A DNA stretch of 64,000 nt, from the NCBI RefSeq assembly GCF_019797865.1, contig NZ_CP081869.1, positions 2,046,001-2,110,000 on the forward strand. Reading direction: 5' to 3'. The translations under genes were made by a program, and so were the position numbers. The notes beneath the pieces were generated by a model. It did not search any database, was not told the origin of the DNA, and was given only the letters and a program-made list of their open reading frames with translations. The DNA comes from Chenggangzhangella methanolivorans. Lineage in GTDB: Bacteria; Pseudomonadota; Alphaproteobacteria; Rhizobiales; Methylopilaceae. Below, piece by piece: positions 25,981-35,126 of the stretch; position 1 is the first letter of the stretch; every line of letters begins with the position of its first letter.

Positions 25981-26165
25981 ACACGAGGAAGTAGAAGGCG
26001 CCGAAGGCCACGTAGGGCGCGATGTCCGCGACGCCCGGTATGGCTGCGTCGGCCGCGTGCTTCAGTAGGAGCCTGTGGGCAAGCTCTTCGCGCTGCCCGG
26101 TTGCATTCATCGCCGCGCCGAGGCCGCGGACTGGATCGACGGCGTGGTGCATCTGTTCAGACTTG
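25981..26165. pseudogene. remnant of a second DUF308/AraC gene pair
   Basis: Minus-strand bases near 25981-26060 encode VADIAPYVAFGAFYFLVS, matching the C-terminus of the DUF308 protein at 18475 (IADIAPYAAFGAFYFLVS). Plus-strand bases near 26080-26160 encode LFALPGCIH and EAADWIDGVVHLF, matching the middle of the AraC regulator at 19222 (VFALPACIH, EAADWIDGIVHFM). The two fragments abut, so the sequence between them in an ancestral divergent pair has been lost. Both are too short to function. The flanking 25789-25980 stretch shows nothing else. Confidence 0.75.
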
Positions 26166-26173
26166 CGCCTTGC

Positions 26174-26704
26174 TCAGTCCTCGTCCTGCCACCTGCGCAG
26201 ATCCGTCTGATCGCGATAGGCCATCCGGTCAGGCGTGGTGATGAACTCCATCGTCGTGCCCCAGGGCATGCGGCCGTAGCAGACCCTGTTTCCCGACCCT
26301 TTCTCGGTCGCGTAGGGGATGGCGCGCGGCGCAGTGAAGGGTGTGCCTCCCGCCTTCTCGAAGCGTTCGACCGACGCGTCGATGTCGTCGGTGTAGACAG
26401 CGAAGTGCGTGATGCCGAAGTCGCTCGCCCGCACAGGCTCAGCTTGCTCGGGGCCATGCATTTCGAAGAGCTCGATGTCAGCTCCGGTTCCGATTTTGAC
26501 CATCGCCTGCGCGCGCACGACCGTACCGGGATAGGCCCCGACGGCCCGCTCGAACTCGGGACCCTTCCGCGGCGGGTCCTGCGGTCCGAAGGACTGGTAG
26601 ATCAGCTGGCCGCCGAAAGCTTCGACGAGAAACGATTTCGCCTGTTCGATGTCGGGCACCGTGATGCCGATGTGATTGACGCCGCGAATGACGGGGCTGG
26701 TCAT
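26174..26704 (-). CDS. VOC-superfamily (glyoxalase/dioxygenase fold) protein
   Basis: A 176-residue metal-binding protein of the vicinal-oxygen-chelate fold. The first module has VNHIGITVPDIEQAKSFLV, with a likely metal His in VNHIG. The second has GITHFAVYTDDIDASVERFE, and the C-terminal Glu is in PWGTTMEFIT. It lies upstream of the remnant and downstream of the alpha/beta hydrolase on the same strand (104-base gap). The reaction is not assignable; lactoylglutathione lyase-like or dioxygenase-like activities are possible. Confidence 0.87.
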   Translation of the reverse strand: MTSPVIRGVNHIGITVPDIEQAKSFLVEAFGGQLIYQSFGPQDPPRKGPEFERAVGAYPGTVVRAQAMVKIGTGADIELFEMHGPEQAEPVRASDFGITHFAVYTDDIDASVERFEKAGGTPFTAPRAIPYATEKGSGNRVCYGRMPWGTTMEFITTPDRMAYRDQTDLRRWQDED

Positions 26705-26808
26705 GACATTTCCCTTTCTTGTTTGGTCGATCCATCGCGATCGCTGCGGCGCGTTTCACCGGCAACGTCGCGATCCCGCCGGAGCCACCGCGGCCCAGGC
26801 GCAGAGAT

Positions 26809-27657
26809 TCAGTTGGCTTTGAGAAAATCGATGAGAGCGGCCGCGACTTCATGCGGCCGCTCGTCCGCGACATAGTGGCTGCACTGCGCGATCGAACCGC
26901 CTCTCACGTTAGAGGCGAACTCCTCGAGCATCGGCACCATATGCGGGCCGAACCGTTGGTCCCCGCCGAGGCCAAGCACCGGCATCTCAAGCGGCTGCTT
27001 CTTGTACTCAAGCGCAGCCGCATGATCGGCTTCGAGCGTGCGATACCATTCCATCCCGCCGCGGATGCGGCCCGGAAGAGCCATCGCTTTGGCGTAGATT
27101 TCTATGTTGGCCGGATCGAATGCGCTGTGATCGTAGAACCGCTCGGCCATGAAGGTCGATACATAGTCATATTCACGCCCGTGGATCAGGCGCTCAGGCA
27201 GATCCCGGTTCATATGGAAGCTGAAGTGCCAGAGCCTGGAGGTCGTCGCCTCCCATCCGCTCCATCCGGGAAGCGGCACATCGAGGACAGCAAGATGCGT
27301 GACAGCCTCTCGAAAGATGGCGGCTTGCGGCAACGCCACCATCCCACCGATGTCGTGTCCGCACACGGCGTAGCGCTCATGCCCGAGGGCGACCATGATT
27401 TCGTGCGCATCGCGCGCCATCGTCGCCTTGTCGTAGCCGTCGATCGGACAGTCGGAAAAGCCAGCGCCGCGTAGATCGATCGCCACAACGCTGAAATGCT
27501 CCGCCAGGAGCGGCATCACGTCGTGCCATTCCCACCATGTCTCCGGCCAACCGTGCAGCAAGAGTATCGGCGGTCCTGATCCGCCCGTAACGGCGTTGAT
27601 CTTGATGCCGTTCACCGGCGCCAGTCGCTGGGTGAACCCCTTCAAAGTCGCGATCAT
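26809..27657 (-). CDS. alpha/beta hydrolase (epoxide hydrolase / haloacetate dehalogenase-like)
   Basis: A 282-residue hydrolase. The oxyanion motif is LLHGWPETWWEWH, and the nucleophile elbow GHDIGGMVA carries an Asp nucleophile, which points to the epoxide hydrolase/fluoroacetate dehalogenase branch rather than to esterases. A C-terminal His in CSHYVADERPHEV completes the triad. It is 14 bases downstream of the DHA2 exporter gene and probably cotranscribed with it. Confidence 0.9.
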   Translation of the reverse strand: MIATLKGFTQRLAPVNGIKINAVTGGSGPPILLLHGWPETWWEWHDVMPLLAEHFSVVAIDLRGAGFSDCPIDGYDKATMARDAHEIMVALGHERYAVCGHDIGGMVALPQAAIFREAVTHLAVLDVPLPGWSGWEATTSRLWHFSFHMNRDLPERLIHGREYDYVSTFMAERFYDHSAFDPANIEIYAKAMALPGRIRGGMEWYRTLEADHAAALEYKKQPLEMPVLGLGGDQRFGPHMVPMLEEFASNVRGGSIAQCSHYVADERPHEVAAALIDFLKAN

Positions 27658-27670
27658 GATCGCCCTCCAG

Positions 27671-29176
27671 TCAGATGTTGGCGTTGTTCGGATGAGATCT
27701 GTGCGCGGGATCGGGCGCAGGCCGTCGGGCGATCGTCAGGCCGAGCCCGGCGCCGATGAGTTGGCTGGAGGCGATGACAAGGAGGGTCACGACGAAAGCG
27801 TGAGCGATCTGGCTGGCGCCGGCGCGTGCTCCGCCGAGCGCATAGAAGACGCCGCCGATTACCGCGACGCTGAGCGCCACGCTGACCTGCAGGGTGGATC
27901 CGGTCACTCCTGCGATCATTCCCGAGAAGGCGGGCGAAACGCGGCTGGTGACCATCTGCATAAGGCCGGGCGTCGCAAGTCCCTGACCGGCTCCGGTCAG
28001 GAATAGCAGCGCGACCATCCAAATCTGGTCGGGCGGCGCGCCCGGCGTCGTGGTTCCGATCAGCCAGGCGATGCCGAACAGAGCGATCGCCTCCAGAGTC
28101 ATGCCTAGTGGGGTGACGGTGAGCCCAAACACACCTCTCAGCGCCGGCGAAATGAGGGGGCCGAGCAGGTAGCCCAGGCCATAGGGCAGGAAGACCAGGC
28201 CTGCTTCCAGCGCGCTTAGGCGCACGGCCTGCTGCAGATAGACAGAGAACAGCAGGAAGAACGTCGAGATCGTGTAGAACAGCAACGCGATCGTCAGCCC
28301 GCGGGCCAGTCCAGGCGCGCCCAGGGCGCGGGGGTCAAGCAGCGGAGACCCGCTCGCCCGTGCGAGCGTCCCTTCATAGCGCCAGAAAGCGCCCGCCAGG
28401 ATCGGAACGACGGCCAGCGACATCCACGTCCATAGGGGCCATCCCGCCTCTCGGCCTTCAGTAAGTGGGATGATCAGAGCGGCGAGCGTCGCCACCGAGA
28501 GCCCGGCCCCGACCAGATCGAGCTTGCGCGGATCGCGGGCGCGCGGCGCGCGCAGTAGCGGGACAGCAAAGGCGATGAGCAGGAACGCCACCGGCAGGTT
28601 GACGAGAAAGATCGCTCGCCACCCCAGTCCGAAGACATTCAACGAGATCAGCACGCCGCCCAAGGCCTGACCGACCACGGACGCCAAACCGAACACGGCG
28701 CCGTAGAGGCTGAGCGCGAGATGCTTCTCCTTCTCTGAAAAGCTCGCCTGGACCGAAGCGAGCGCCTGCGGCGCCATCACGGCGGCCGTCACGCCCTGGA
28801 TTGCCCGGCCTGATACGAGCGCCCATGGAGACCAGGCGAGACCACAGAGCATGGACGCCAAGGCGAAGCCGAGCAGCCCGACAACGAACATCCGCTCTCG
28901 ACCGAAGAGATCGCCGAGCCGTCCGCCAGTGATCAGAGTGACGGCGTAGAGGCCTGCATAAGCGGAAATGACCAGCTGCTCGACTGACGAAGACACGCCG
29001 AGGTCCTGCTGGATGGAAGGCAGAGCGACATTGACGATGAAGAAGTCGAGCGGAGGCAGGAAAGCGCCGACCAGCAGCACAGCGAACATCGCCCATCGCC
29101 GAGGGTCCAGCGCTACGACGTCTGGCTCAGTCGGGATACCAATCACATCTGGCGCAGGTGAGTTGCTAGCGCTCAT
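27671..29176 (-). CDS. MFS drug exporter of the DHA2 family
   Basis: About 501 residues with fourteen predicted membrane segments. Typical features are the first helix FAVLLVGAFLPPLDFFIVNV, then VALPSIQQDLG, ITGGRLGDLFGRERMFVVGL and RAIQGVTAAVMAPQALASVQ. I chose the ATG at 29176 as it begins a plausible cytoplasmic N-terminus; the frame opens at 29224. The gene leads a two-gene unit with the alpha/beta hydrolase. Substrates are unknown. Confidence 0.9.
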   Translation of the reverse strand: MSASNSPAPDVIGIPTEPDVVALDPRRWAMFAVLLVGAFLPPLDFFIVNVALPSIQQDLGVSSSVEQLVISAYAGLYAVTLITGGRLGDLFGRERMFVVGLLGFALASMLCGLAWSPWALVSGRAIQGVTAAVMAPQALASVQASFSEKEKHLALSLYGAVFGLASVVGQALGGVLISLNVFGLGWRAIFLVNLPVAFLLIAFAVPLLRAPRARDPRKLDLVGAGLSVATLAALIIPLTEGREAGWPLWTWMSLAVVPILAGAFWRYEGTLARASGSPLLDPRALGAPGLARGLTIALLFYTISTFFLLFSVYLQQAVRLSALEAGLVFLPYGLGYLLGPLISPALRGVFGLTVTPLGMTLEAIALFGIAWLIGTTTPGAPPDQIWMVALLFLTGAGQGLATPGLMQMVTSRVSPAFSGMIAGVTGSTLQVSVALSVAVIGGVFYALGGARAGASQIAHAFVVTLLVIASSQLIGAGLGLTIARRPAPDPAHRSHPNNANI

Positions 29177-29224
29177 GGCGTTTACCTTCACTGGCTGACA
29201 CCGTGCTGGAGTGATCAGCCCCAA

Positions 29225-29852
29225 AAGCGACAGGAGCCGATGCGCCGCTCGGAGAGCGCGCCTCTATGGGCTTCGGAAATATTACGGAGGACGCGCCTCA
29301 GCCGATGGCGCATAACATAACTGCGCCAATTTACTTCGGAACTGACACAACTGTACTGTCGGCGTTCAGTTTTGTGCGGGCTGCTGTCGATGGCGCTCGA
29401 CTTCCGTACTCTATCGGCGCCCGCTGTTGATCTCATTTAGCCGAGCAAGCGGCGCCGATCCGGCCAAGAGGACGCGCTGCGGTCCCCTCGGAAGATGGTC
29501 CTAGTCAGGGCCGGCGAGCTCTGAATCGTATTTCGAGGACGGCGAGCCGCACCGTCAGGTCAATCTTGTCTCCTCGACCCCGGGGGCGGGTCGCCAGGAT
29601 CCGGCGCGATGCTTGTGCGACGGCGCATGGCTCGTCGAGGGCGCGCAATCTTCCGCTCAGTGCCGCGAAATGCCGTGCCGAACCTCTCGTGACCGACATC
29701 AATGGCGAGCGAATAGAGGGGTCGCGTCGATGTCCGAACGTGACCGGTGTGGCCTGCATCAAGCGGACGGTCTCAAGGACCGCAACGGGTCATCCGCGGC
29801 CAATGAAGCACGGCCGCCTGGCGCCAATAACGGAAGTTGCCGCTCGTCCTGA
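29225..29852. other. gap without convincing genes, upstream of a truncated kinase gene
   Basis: About 630 bases. Several short open frames exist on both strands, but none has a signal, domain or codon pattern that I can support. The CheB and CheR N-terminal parts expected upstream of the gene at 29853 are not recognisable here in any frame. A stop codon (29850-29852) immediately precedes its ATG. The boundary near 29850-29875 looks like a rearrangement or deletion point. Confidence 0.5.
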
Positions 29853-32800
29853 ATGCCGACATTCAGCGGCGGTCTGTTCCATCCGTCGATCGCCGCCGAG
29901 GTCTCGCCCGAACGCCTCGACCGGTTCTTCATCAAGGAAGAGACCGGGTACCGGGCGTCGCCCGAACTCAGAGGTTCCGTGGTCTTCACCGTCCACGACG
30001 TCCTGTCCGACCCTCCGTTCTCGCGGCTTGATCTGGTTTCGTGCCGCAATCTCCTGATCTATTTCGGCCCCGAAGCGCATGCGCGCGTGATCGGCCTGTT
30101 CCACTTCGCGCTCAAAGACGGAGGGCTGCTTCTGCTTGGCGGGGCCGAGACCGCCGGCGACATCGCCGGGCGGTTCGAGCCGATCTCCAAGGCCCAGCGG
30201 CTGTACCGTCGCATCGGTCGCAGCCGTCCGATGGACTTCGGGTTCTCGGCCGGCGGCGCGCTGGAGGTCCGCAGCCCGCTACGCGCCGCCGGCCGTGAAC
30301 CTCCGCCCCGCGCGACAGCGCTCGCGGATCTCACGCGAGAGCTCGTGCTCGCGGAGCACGCGCCAGCCGCCGTCCTGATCAACGCCCAATATGCTTGCCT
30401 CTACACGCTTGGACCGCTCGACCGATATCTGAAGATCCCGCAGGGCTACGCCTCGCATGATCTCCTCGCGATGGCCCCACAGGCGCTTCGCACGCGTCTC
30501 AGGAATGTCATCGAGGAAGCCGCCCGCACCCAGGCCCGCGCGACAGCGACGGGAGGAAAGGTCTCGCATGGCGGGGGCACGTACGAGCTGACGCTGACCG
30601 CGCAGGCGGCGCCGAACGAGGCTGAGCCTTTGACGCTGGTCTGCTTCATCGAAACACAGCGCCACGACGCCTCGCCCGGGCGGGATCTCTCGCCCCAGGA
30701 AACGGTCCGTGTTGATGAACTCGAAACTGAGCTGACAGCGACGCGGCTCGATCTTCAGACCGCGCTCCAGGAGCTCGAGAGGGCGACTGAAGAGGAGAAG
30801 ACGTTCCGCGAGGAGGCGCTCTCGATCAGCGAGGAGTTCCAGTCCACCAACGAGGAGCTGGTCACCTCGAAGGAGGAGCTTCAATCGCTGAATGAAGAGC
30901 TGACGACGCTGAACACCCAGTTGCAGGAGACGCTCGAGCAACAGCGCCGGACCAGCGACGACCTACAGAACGTCCTCTTCAGCACCAACGTCGCGACGCT
31001 GTTTCTGGACGCCCAACTCAGGATCAGATTTTACACCCCCGCGATCCGATCACTGTTCAGCGTTATCCCGAGCGACGTTGGCCGTCCTCTCGCCGACCTC
31101 AGCGCGCTGTCGAACGACCTCGGCCTGCTCGACGACGCCCGCGAGGTGATGCGAACCTCCGTCTCGATGGAGACGGAAATCGAGACCAAAGACGACATCT
31201 GGTTCACTCGGCGGATTCAGCCCTACCGAACGCAGCACGGCGCGGTCGAAGGCGTCGTCATCACGTTCACCGACGTAACCGACAGACGTCGCGTCGCTCA
31301 TGCGCTCGACGCCGCACGGCGCGTTTCCGACCAGGCCAACGCCGCCAAGACCCGTTTTCTCGCCGCCGCAAGCCATGATCTCCGTCAGCCGCTTCAGACC
31401 CTGTCGCTGCTGCACGGCTTGCTTGCGACCACGGTCCATCAGCCCGACGCACAGAACCTGCTCGTCCGAATGTCCGGCGCGCTCGGGGCGATGACCGGCA
31501 TGCTCAACAAGCTGCTCGACGTGAACCAGATCGAAGCCGGGACGATCCAGATCGCAGCCGCGGATGTCGCGATTGGCGACCTGCTCAATCGGTTGAAGGA
31601 CGAGTTCAGCTATCCGGCGAGCGCTCAGGGCGTCGAGCTGCGTGTCATCCCGTGCAGTCTCTCCGTTCGGAGTGACGGCCAGCTTCTGGAGCAGATGCTC
31701 CGCAACCTGCTGTCGAACGCGCTCAAATACACCGATCAGGGCAGGATCGTGCTCGGCTGTCGCCGGCGCGCGGGATCGGTTCGATTGGAGGTGTGGGACA
31801 CCGGCGCCGGCATGCCGAGCGAAGAACTGTCTCTGATCTTCGACGAATATTACCAGATCGGCTCGCCCGCGCATGGGCGGGGCCGCGGCCTCGGGCTTGG
31901 CCTCTCGATCGTCAAGCGTCTCGCCGACCTTCTCGGCCATTCCATCCACGTCCGTTCGACGCCGTATCGCGGCTCAATGTTCTCGATCTCGGCCGATCGA
32001 GCGCTGTCGTCGCGGTTGGCGTCCGAGACTGTCGGAAGGCGGATCTCGCCGCCGCAACGGCGAACGCACGGCTCCAGGATTCTCGCGATTGACGACGATC
32101 CGCAGATCCGCGAGCTCTTGGCGCTTCTCCTCAGCCAGGCCGGCCATCAGGTCACCACGGCGCGCGACGGCGAAGACGCCTTGCGTCTTGCTAATCGCGG
32201 CGATGCAGGACCCGATCTCATCCTCGCGGACAACAATCTGCCCGGGGCGCTCAGTGGCGTCCAGGCTGCGAAGGAGCTGCGTACCCGACTGGATCGCGAT
32301 ATCCCGGTCATCATCCTGAGCGGCGACATCTCTACGTCGACGCTTCGGGAGATCGCCGACGCCGGCCACCATCGCTTGAGCAAGCCCGTCGAACCCTCGG
32401 CGCTTCTCGACCTCGTTGATCAACTATCATCGCCGCGACAAGAACAGGCCAGTTCCGCCGACCTCCAAAGCGAAACTTCAGTCGTGTATGTCGTCGATGA
32501 CGACCCGATGGTGTTGGACGCCATGCGCGCAATCCTGGCGCACAGCGGCGCGACGGTCCTGACCTATTCGAGCGGTGAGGACTTTTTCGCGAACTATCGA
32601 AGTGGGTTGAGTGGATGCCTGCTTGTCGACGTCGGACTGCCGGGCATGAGTGGCCACGATGTGCTTCGTCGTTTGCGTCAGGATCACGACCCTCTGCCCA
32701 CGATCATGATCACGGGCGCGGGCGAGATCGCGATGGCGGTCGACGCGATGAAGGCCGGCGCTTCCGACTTCATCTCAAAGCCCGTGACGCCTGACGACTT

Positions 32801-33089
32801 ACTTGCGAGCGTCCGGCAGGCGCTTGACCAGTCGGTCGACGCCGGCCGTCGCGACGCGGCGCGGCGTCTCGCAGCGGAGCAGATCGCCGGGCTGACCATG
32901 CGCCAGCACGACATCCTCGGACGAATCCTTGCTGGGCATCCGAACAAGATCATCGCGAGCGATCTCGGCCTCAGTCAGCGAACGGTCGAAAACCACAGAG
33001 CGGCGATCATGGCCAAGACCGGCGCGAAATCACTTCCAGACCTTGTCCGTCTCGCAGCCACCGCGTCAAGCGACGGAACTGGTGCCTAA
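29853..33089 (+). CDS. CheR(partial)-PAS-histidine kinase-REC-REC-LuxR hybrid regulator, 5'-truncated
   Basis: A 1078-residue signalling protein. Residues 1-125 are the C-terminal half of a CheR methyltransferase (VSPERLDRFFIKEETGYR, LVSCRNLLIYFGPEAHARV). A long coiled coil (about 285-375, with EEFQSTNEELVTSKEELQSL) leads to a PAS domain. A kinase with SHDLRQPLQTLSLL and GLGLGLSIVKRLADLLG follows. Two receivers come next (AIDDDPQIRELL with LILADNNLPG; VVDDDPMVLDAM with LLVDVGLPG). A FixJ/LuxR HTH closes it (LTMRQHDILGRILAGHPNKI, RTVENHRAAIMAKTG). A kinase, its receivers and a DNA-binding output in one chain are unusual. CheB and the N-terminal half of CheR are missing, and no good ribosome site precedes 29853, so expression is uncertain. 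Confidence 0.85.
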   Translation: MPTFSGGLFHPSIAAEVSPERLDRFFIKEETGYRASPELRGSVVFTVHDVLSDPPFSRLDLVSCRNLLIYFGPEAHARVIGLFHFALKDGGLLLLGGAETAGDIAGRFEPISKAQRLYRRIGRSRPMDFGFSAGGALEVRSPLRAAGREPPPRATALADLTRELVLAEHAPAAVLINAQYACLYTLGPLDRYLKIPQGYASHDLLAMAPQALRTRLRNVIEEAARTQARATATGGKVSHGGGTYELTLTAQAAPNEAEPLTLVCFIETQRHDASPGRDLSPQETVRVDELETELTATRLDLQTALQELERATEEEKTFREEALSISEEFQSTNEELVTSKEELQSLNEELTTLNTQLQETLEQQRRTSDDLQNVLFSTNVATLFLDAQLRIRFYTPAIRSLFSVIPSDVGRPLADLSALSNDLGLLDDAREVMRTSVSMETEIETKDDIWFTRRIQPYRTQHGAVEGVVITFTDVTDRRRVAHALDAARRVSDQANAAKTRFLAAASHDLRQPLQTLSLLHGLLATTVHQPDAQNLLVRMSGALGAMTGMLNKLLDVNQIEAGTIQIAAADVAIGDLLNRLKDEFSYPASAQGVELRVIPCSLSVRSDGQLLEQMLRNLLSNALKYTDQGRIVLGCRRRAGSVRLEVWDTGAGMPSEELSLIFDEYYQIGSPAHGRGRGLGLGLSIVKRLADLLGHSIHVRSTPYRGSMFSISADRALSSRLASETVGRRISPPQRRTHGSRILAIDDDPQIRELLALLLSQAGHQVTTARDGEDALRLANRGDAGPDLILADNNLPGALSGVQAAKELRTRLDRDIPVIILSGDISTSTLREIADAGHHRLSKPVEPSALLDLVDQLSSPRQEQASSADLQSETSVVYVVDDDPMVLDAMRAILAHSGATVLTYSSGEDFFANYRSGLSGCLLVDVGLPGMSGHDVLRRLRQDHDPLPTIMITGAGEIAMAVDAMKAGASDFISKPVTPDDLLASVRQALDQSVDAGRRDAARRLAAEQIAGLTMRQHDILGRILAGHPNKIIASDLGLSQRTVENHRAAIMAKTGAKSLPDLVRLAATASSDGTGA

Positions 33090-33116
33090 GTATTTTCCGA
33101 AGCTTGTCGGACCTCA

Positions 33117-33133
33117 GATCCTTTTCAAGGATC
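33117..33133 (+). terminator. hairpin after the hybrid regulator gene
   Basis: GATCCTT and AAGGATC pair perfectly around TTC, 28 bases after the stop. No U-run follows, so it is a weak terminator candidate. Confidence 0.35.
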
Positions 33134-34174
33134 GCGGCTCAGCCCGCTCAAGATTTTGCCGAGCAGGTCGAATTCTGAGCATGCTCGGGGCGCGTGATGC
33201 TAAGGCAAAAAGCATATTGTGTCTCAAGACGTGGCAGACGGGAGTTTCCTACGTTTGTTGTGCTCGGCGCATTTGAGGCCTTTGCAACGGCTACAGCTTT
33301 GCGGACCAAATTCCGCGAAACCATAGACGTGAAAACAATCGACGGCGACCACGTCTCTACGTTTGAGCTGCTTCTGCTCATGGAGTTTCGACCGATCCTC
33401 GTTCGACTTCCAGCGATGGAATAACGATCGTTCTTCCCTCTAACTTGGATCGATGTCGTCAAGGCTTGAAATTTTGATTGCGTACGACCCGTCGTTGCCT
33501 GCTTGCTGTGCTGACCTAAGTTCCTGTCATCGTCGACAAAATACAGGCATCGGCGACTGGGAGATGCGACGCGCTCTCGCCCCTCTAGGGAGCGAGCGCG
33601 ATGCGCCCCACACGCGAAAGTCGCCCACCATACTCGATTCAAAGGCTCAATTTTTTTACCGACGCGAGTTGGTGCGTCGTGGATAATGTCGGGGCCATCG
33701 TAGACGATGACAGGCTGCTTATCCGTCTTATAAAAGAAGACGCTCAACGCGAAGCGGACCGTCTAAATGGAATATCTGCGTCAGGCGAAATAAATAGCGC
33801 TGACTAAGCGCGTTCTTGTTTTGTATAGATATCGATAACAGTGAACATTTCGTTTTGTTCGTGAGCATTAATACTCACATTTATCTGCGATGAGTATATG
33901 TACTCATACTTTGAATCTAGGCGCGGGACCGCCTTCTTTCCGATTAGTCTGCCCATGCTCGAGGGGTGCCCTGGCGCGGACGAGGCGCTGGACGCATCAG
34001 CGGCGCCGTCACTCGGGGTCGGAGAGCCGTCCAGCATCAACAGCGGACTTCGTGTGTTCTCCGACAAGCAGACGTTCGATAGGCCGGTAACGTGTCACTG
34101 GAATTGGGGCGCTACCGCTGAACGCGCGTAGGGTCTCCACCCACCCTTAACCGGTCCCGGTGATCCTCTTGTGG
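33134..34174. other. gene-poor, locally AT-richer stretch
   Basis: About 1 kb between the hybrid regulator and the DNA ligase. Apart from the small frame at 33601-33807 I see no supportable gene. Base composition drops in GC around 33800-33900 compared with the neighbours. Short open frames on both strands lack start signals or recognisable motifs. Confidence 0.4.
33601..33807 (+). CDS. small hypothetical protein
   Basis: A 68-residue frame preceded by GGGAG nine bases upstream of the ATG. The central part (SWCVVDNVGAIVDDD, then AQREADRLNG) resembles short rhizobial proteins with a W-x-VVD-x-x-G core followed by a helix ending in ADRLN. That pattern is remembered, not searched. There is no signal peptide or membrane segment. 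Function unknown. Confidence 0.4.
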   Translation: MRPTRESRPPYSIQRLNFFTDASWCVVDNVGAIVDDDRLLIRLIKEDAQREADRLNGISASGEINSAD

Positions 34175-35107
34175 ATGGCCAAGACCCCGCGCCGACTTCG
34201 GGAGATCAAGCGGTCGACCGAGGCGTCCGACGCTGCAGTCGCGAGCCGTCCTCTTGTCCGCCGCCGCGATCCGCGGCAGGCGGAGCTCTTCCGCACAGAG
34301 TTCGTCCCGCCATGCAAGCCGACGCTCGTCACCGACGCGCCGACGGCCAAGGGCTGGGCGTTCGAGATCAAGCACGACGGCTACCGCATGCAGGCCCACG
34401 TGAACGGGGCGGTCCGGCTTTTTACGAAGTCCGGCCTCGACTGGGCCGACCGGGCGCCAAAGATCCGATCCGCCCTCGAGCGGCTGCCCGTCGAGGCCGC
34501 GGTGATCGACGCGGAAGCCGTGATGGTCGGCGAGGACGGTATCAGCGACTTCTTCGCCCTGCACTCGGCGCTGGCGAAGAAGCGCGCCCCGCAGGCATTT
34601 CTCTACGCGTTCGACCTGCTGCACCTCGACGGCCAGGACCTTCGGGAGCTGCCCCTCGACGAGCGGCGCCTGCTGCTTGAAGACCTGCTGCTGAGGGCGG
34701 GCGAACCGGAGGCGATTCGGTTCTCGGAAAATGTCGAGGGCGCGCCCGCCGACATCGTCGCCGCGGCTTGCCGGATGGGCCTCGAGGGCGTCGTCGCCAA
34801 GCGCCAGGATGCCCCCTATCGCTCGGGTCCCAGCAAAAGCTGGCTGAAGGTGAAGTGCACGCAGGTCGGCACGTTCGGTGTGACCGCCTACCTGCCGGGC
34901 TCGCGGTCCTTGGACCTAGCCGAGCTGAAGGACGGTGGCCTGGTCTCGGTCGGCTCGGTCGGGGCGGGCCTAAGCGAGCGCGCCGCGGACGCGATTAGGG
35001 CGCGGATTGCAGCCGAGGGCTTCGCCTTGGTCGAGGTCGAGTACCGCGGCCGGACGCCCTTGGGGAACCTCAGGCATCCGGCCTTAAAAGGCGTCGCGTC
35101 GGGCTAA
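34175..35107 (+). CDS. ATP-dependent DNA ligase (LigD/LigC-like ligase domain)
   Basis: A 310-residue nucleotidyltransferase. The adenylated lysine is Lys66 in FEIKHDGYR (motif I, KxDGxR). Later motifs are VIDAEAVMV (III), GLEGVVAKRQDAPYRSG (IV) and WLKVKC (V), followed by an OB fold. It contains only the ligase and OB domains, without the polymerase or nuclease domains of full LigD. Such ligases seal breaks in non-homologous end joining or base repair. No Ku gene lies in the window. I chose the ATG at 34175; the open frame starts at 34160. Confidence 0.92.
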   Translation: MAKTPRRLREIKRSTEASDAAVASRPLVRRRDPRQAELFRTEFVPPCKPTLVTDAPTAKGWAFEIKHDGYRMQAHVNGAVRLFTKSGLDWADRAPKIRSALERLPVEAAVIDAEAVMVGEDGISDFFALHSALAKKRAPQAFLYAFDLLHLDGQDLRELPLDERRLLLEDLLLRAGEPEAIRFSENVEGAPADIVAAACRMGLEGVVAKRQDAPYRSGPSKSWLKVKCTQVGTFGVTAYLPGSRSLDLAELKDGGLVSVGSVGAGLSERAADAIRARIAAEGFALVEVEYRGRTPLGNLRHPALKGVASG

Positions 35108-35126
35108 GCGACCCGCGCGTCGACCT

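Noticed and set aside
29470..29860. CheB or CheR N-terminal remnants upstream of the hybrid kinase
   Set aside because: I looked in all frames and found no recognisable CheB or CheR segments. The frames present are short and unrelated.
33148..33747. A 199-codon frame on the minus strand
   Set aside because: No ribosome site, no recognisable motif and mixed composition. The small plus-strand frame at 33601 has better start signals.
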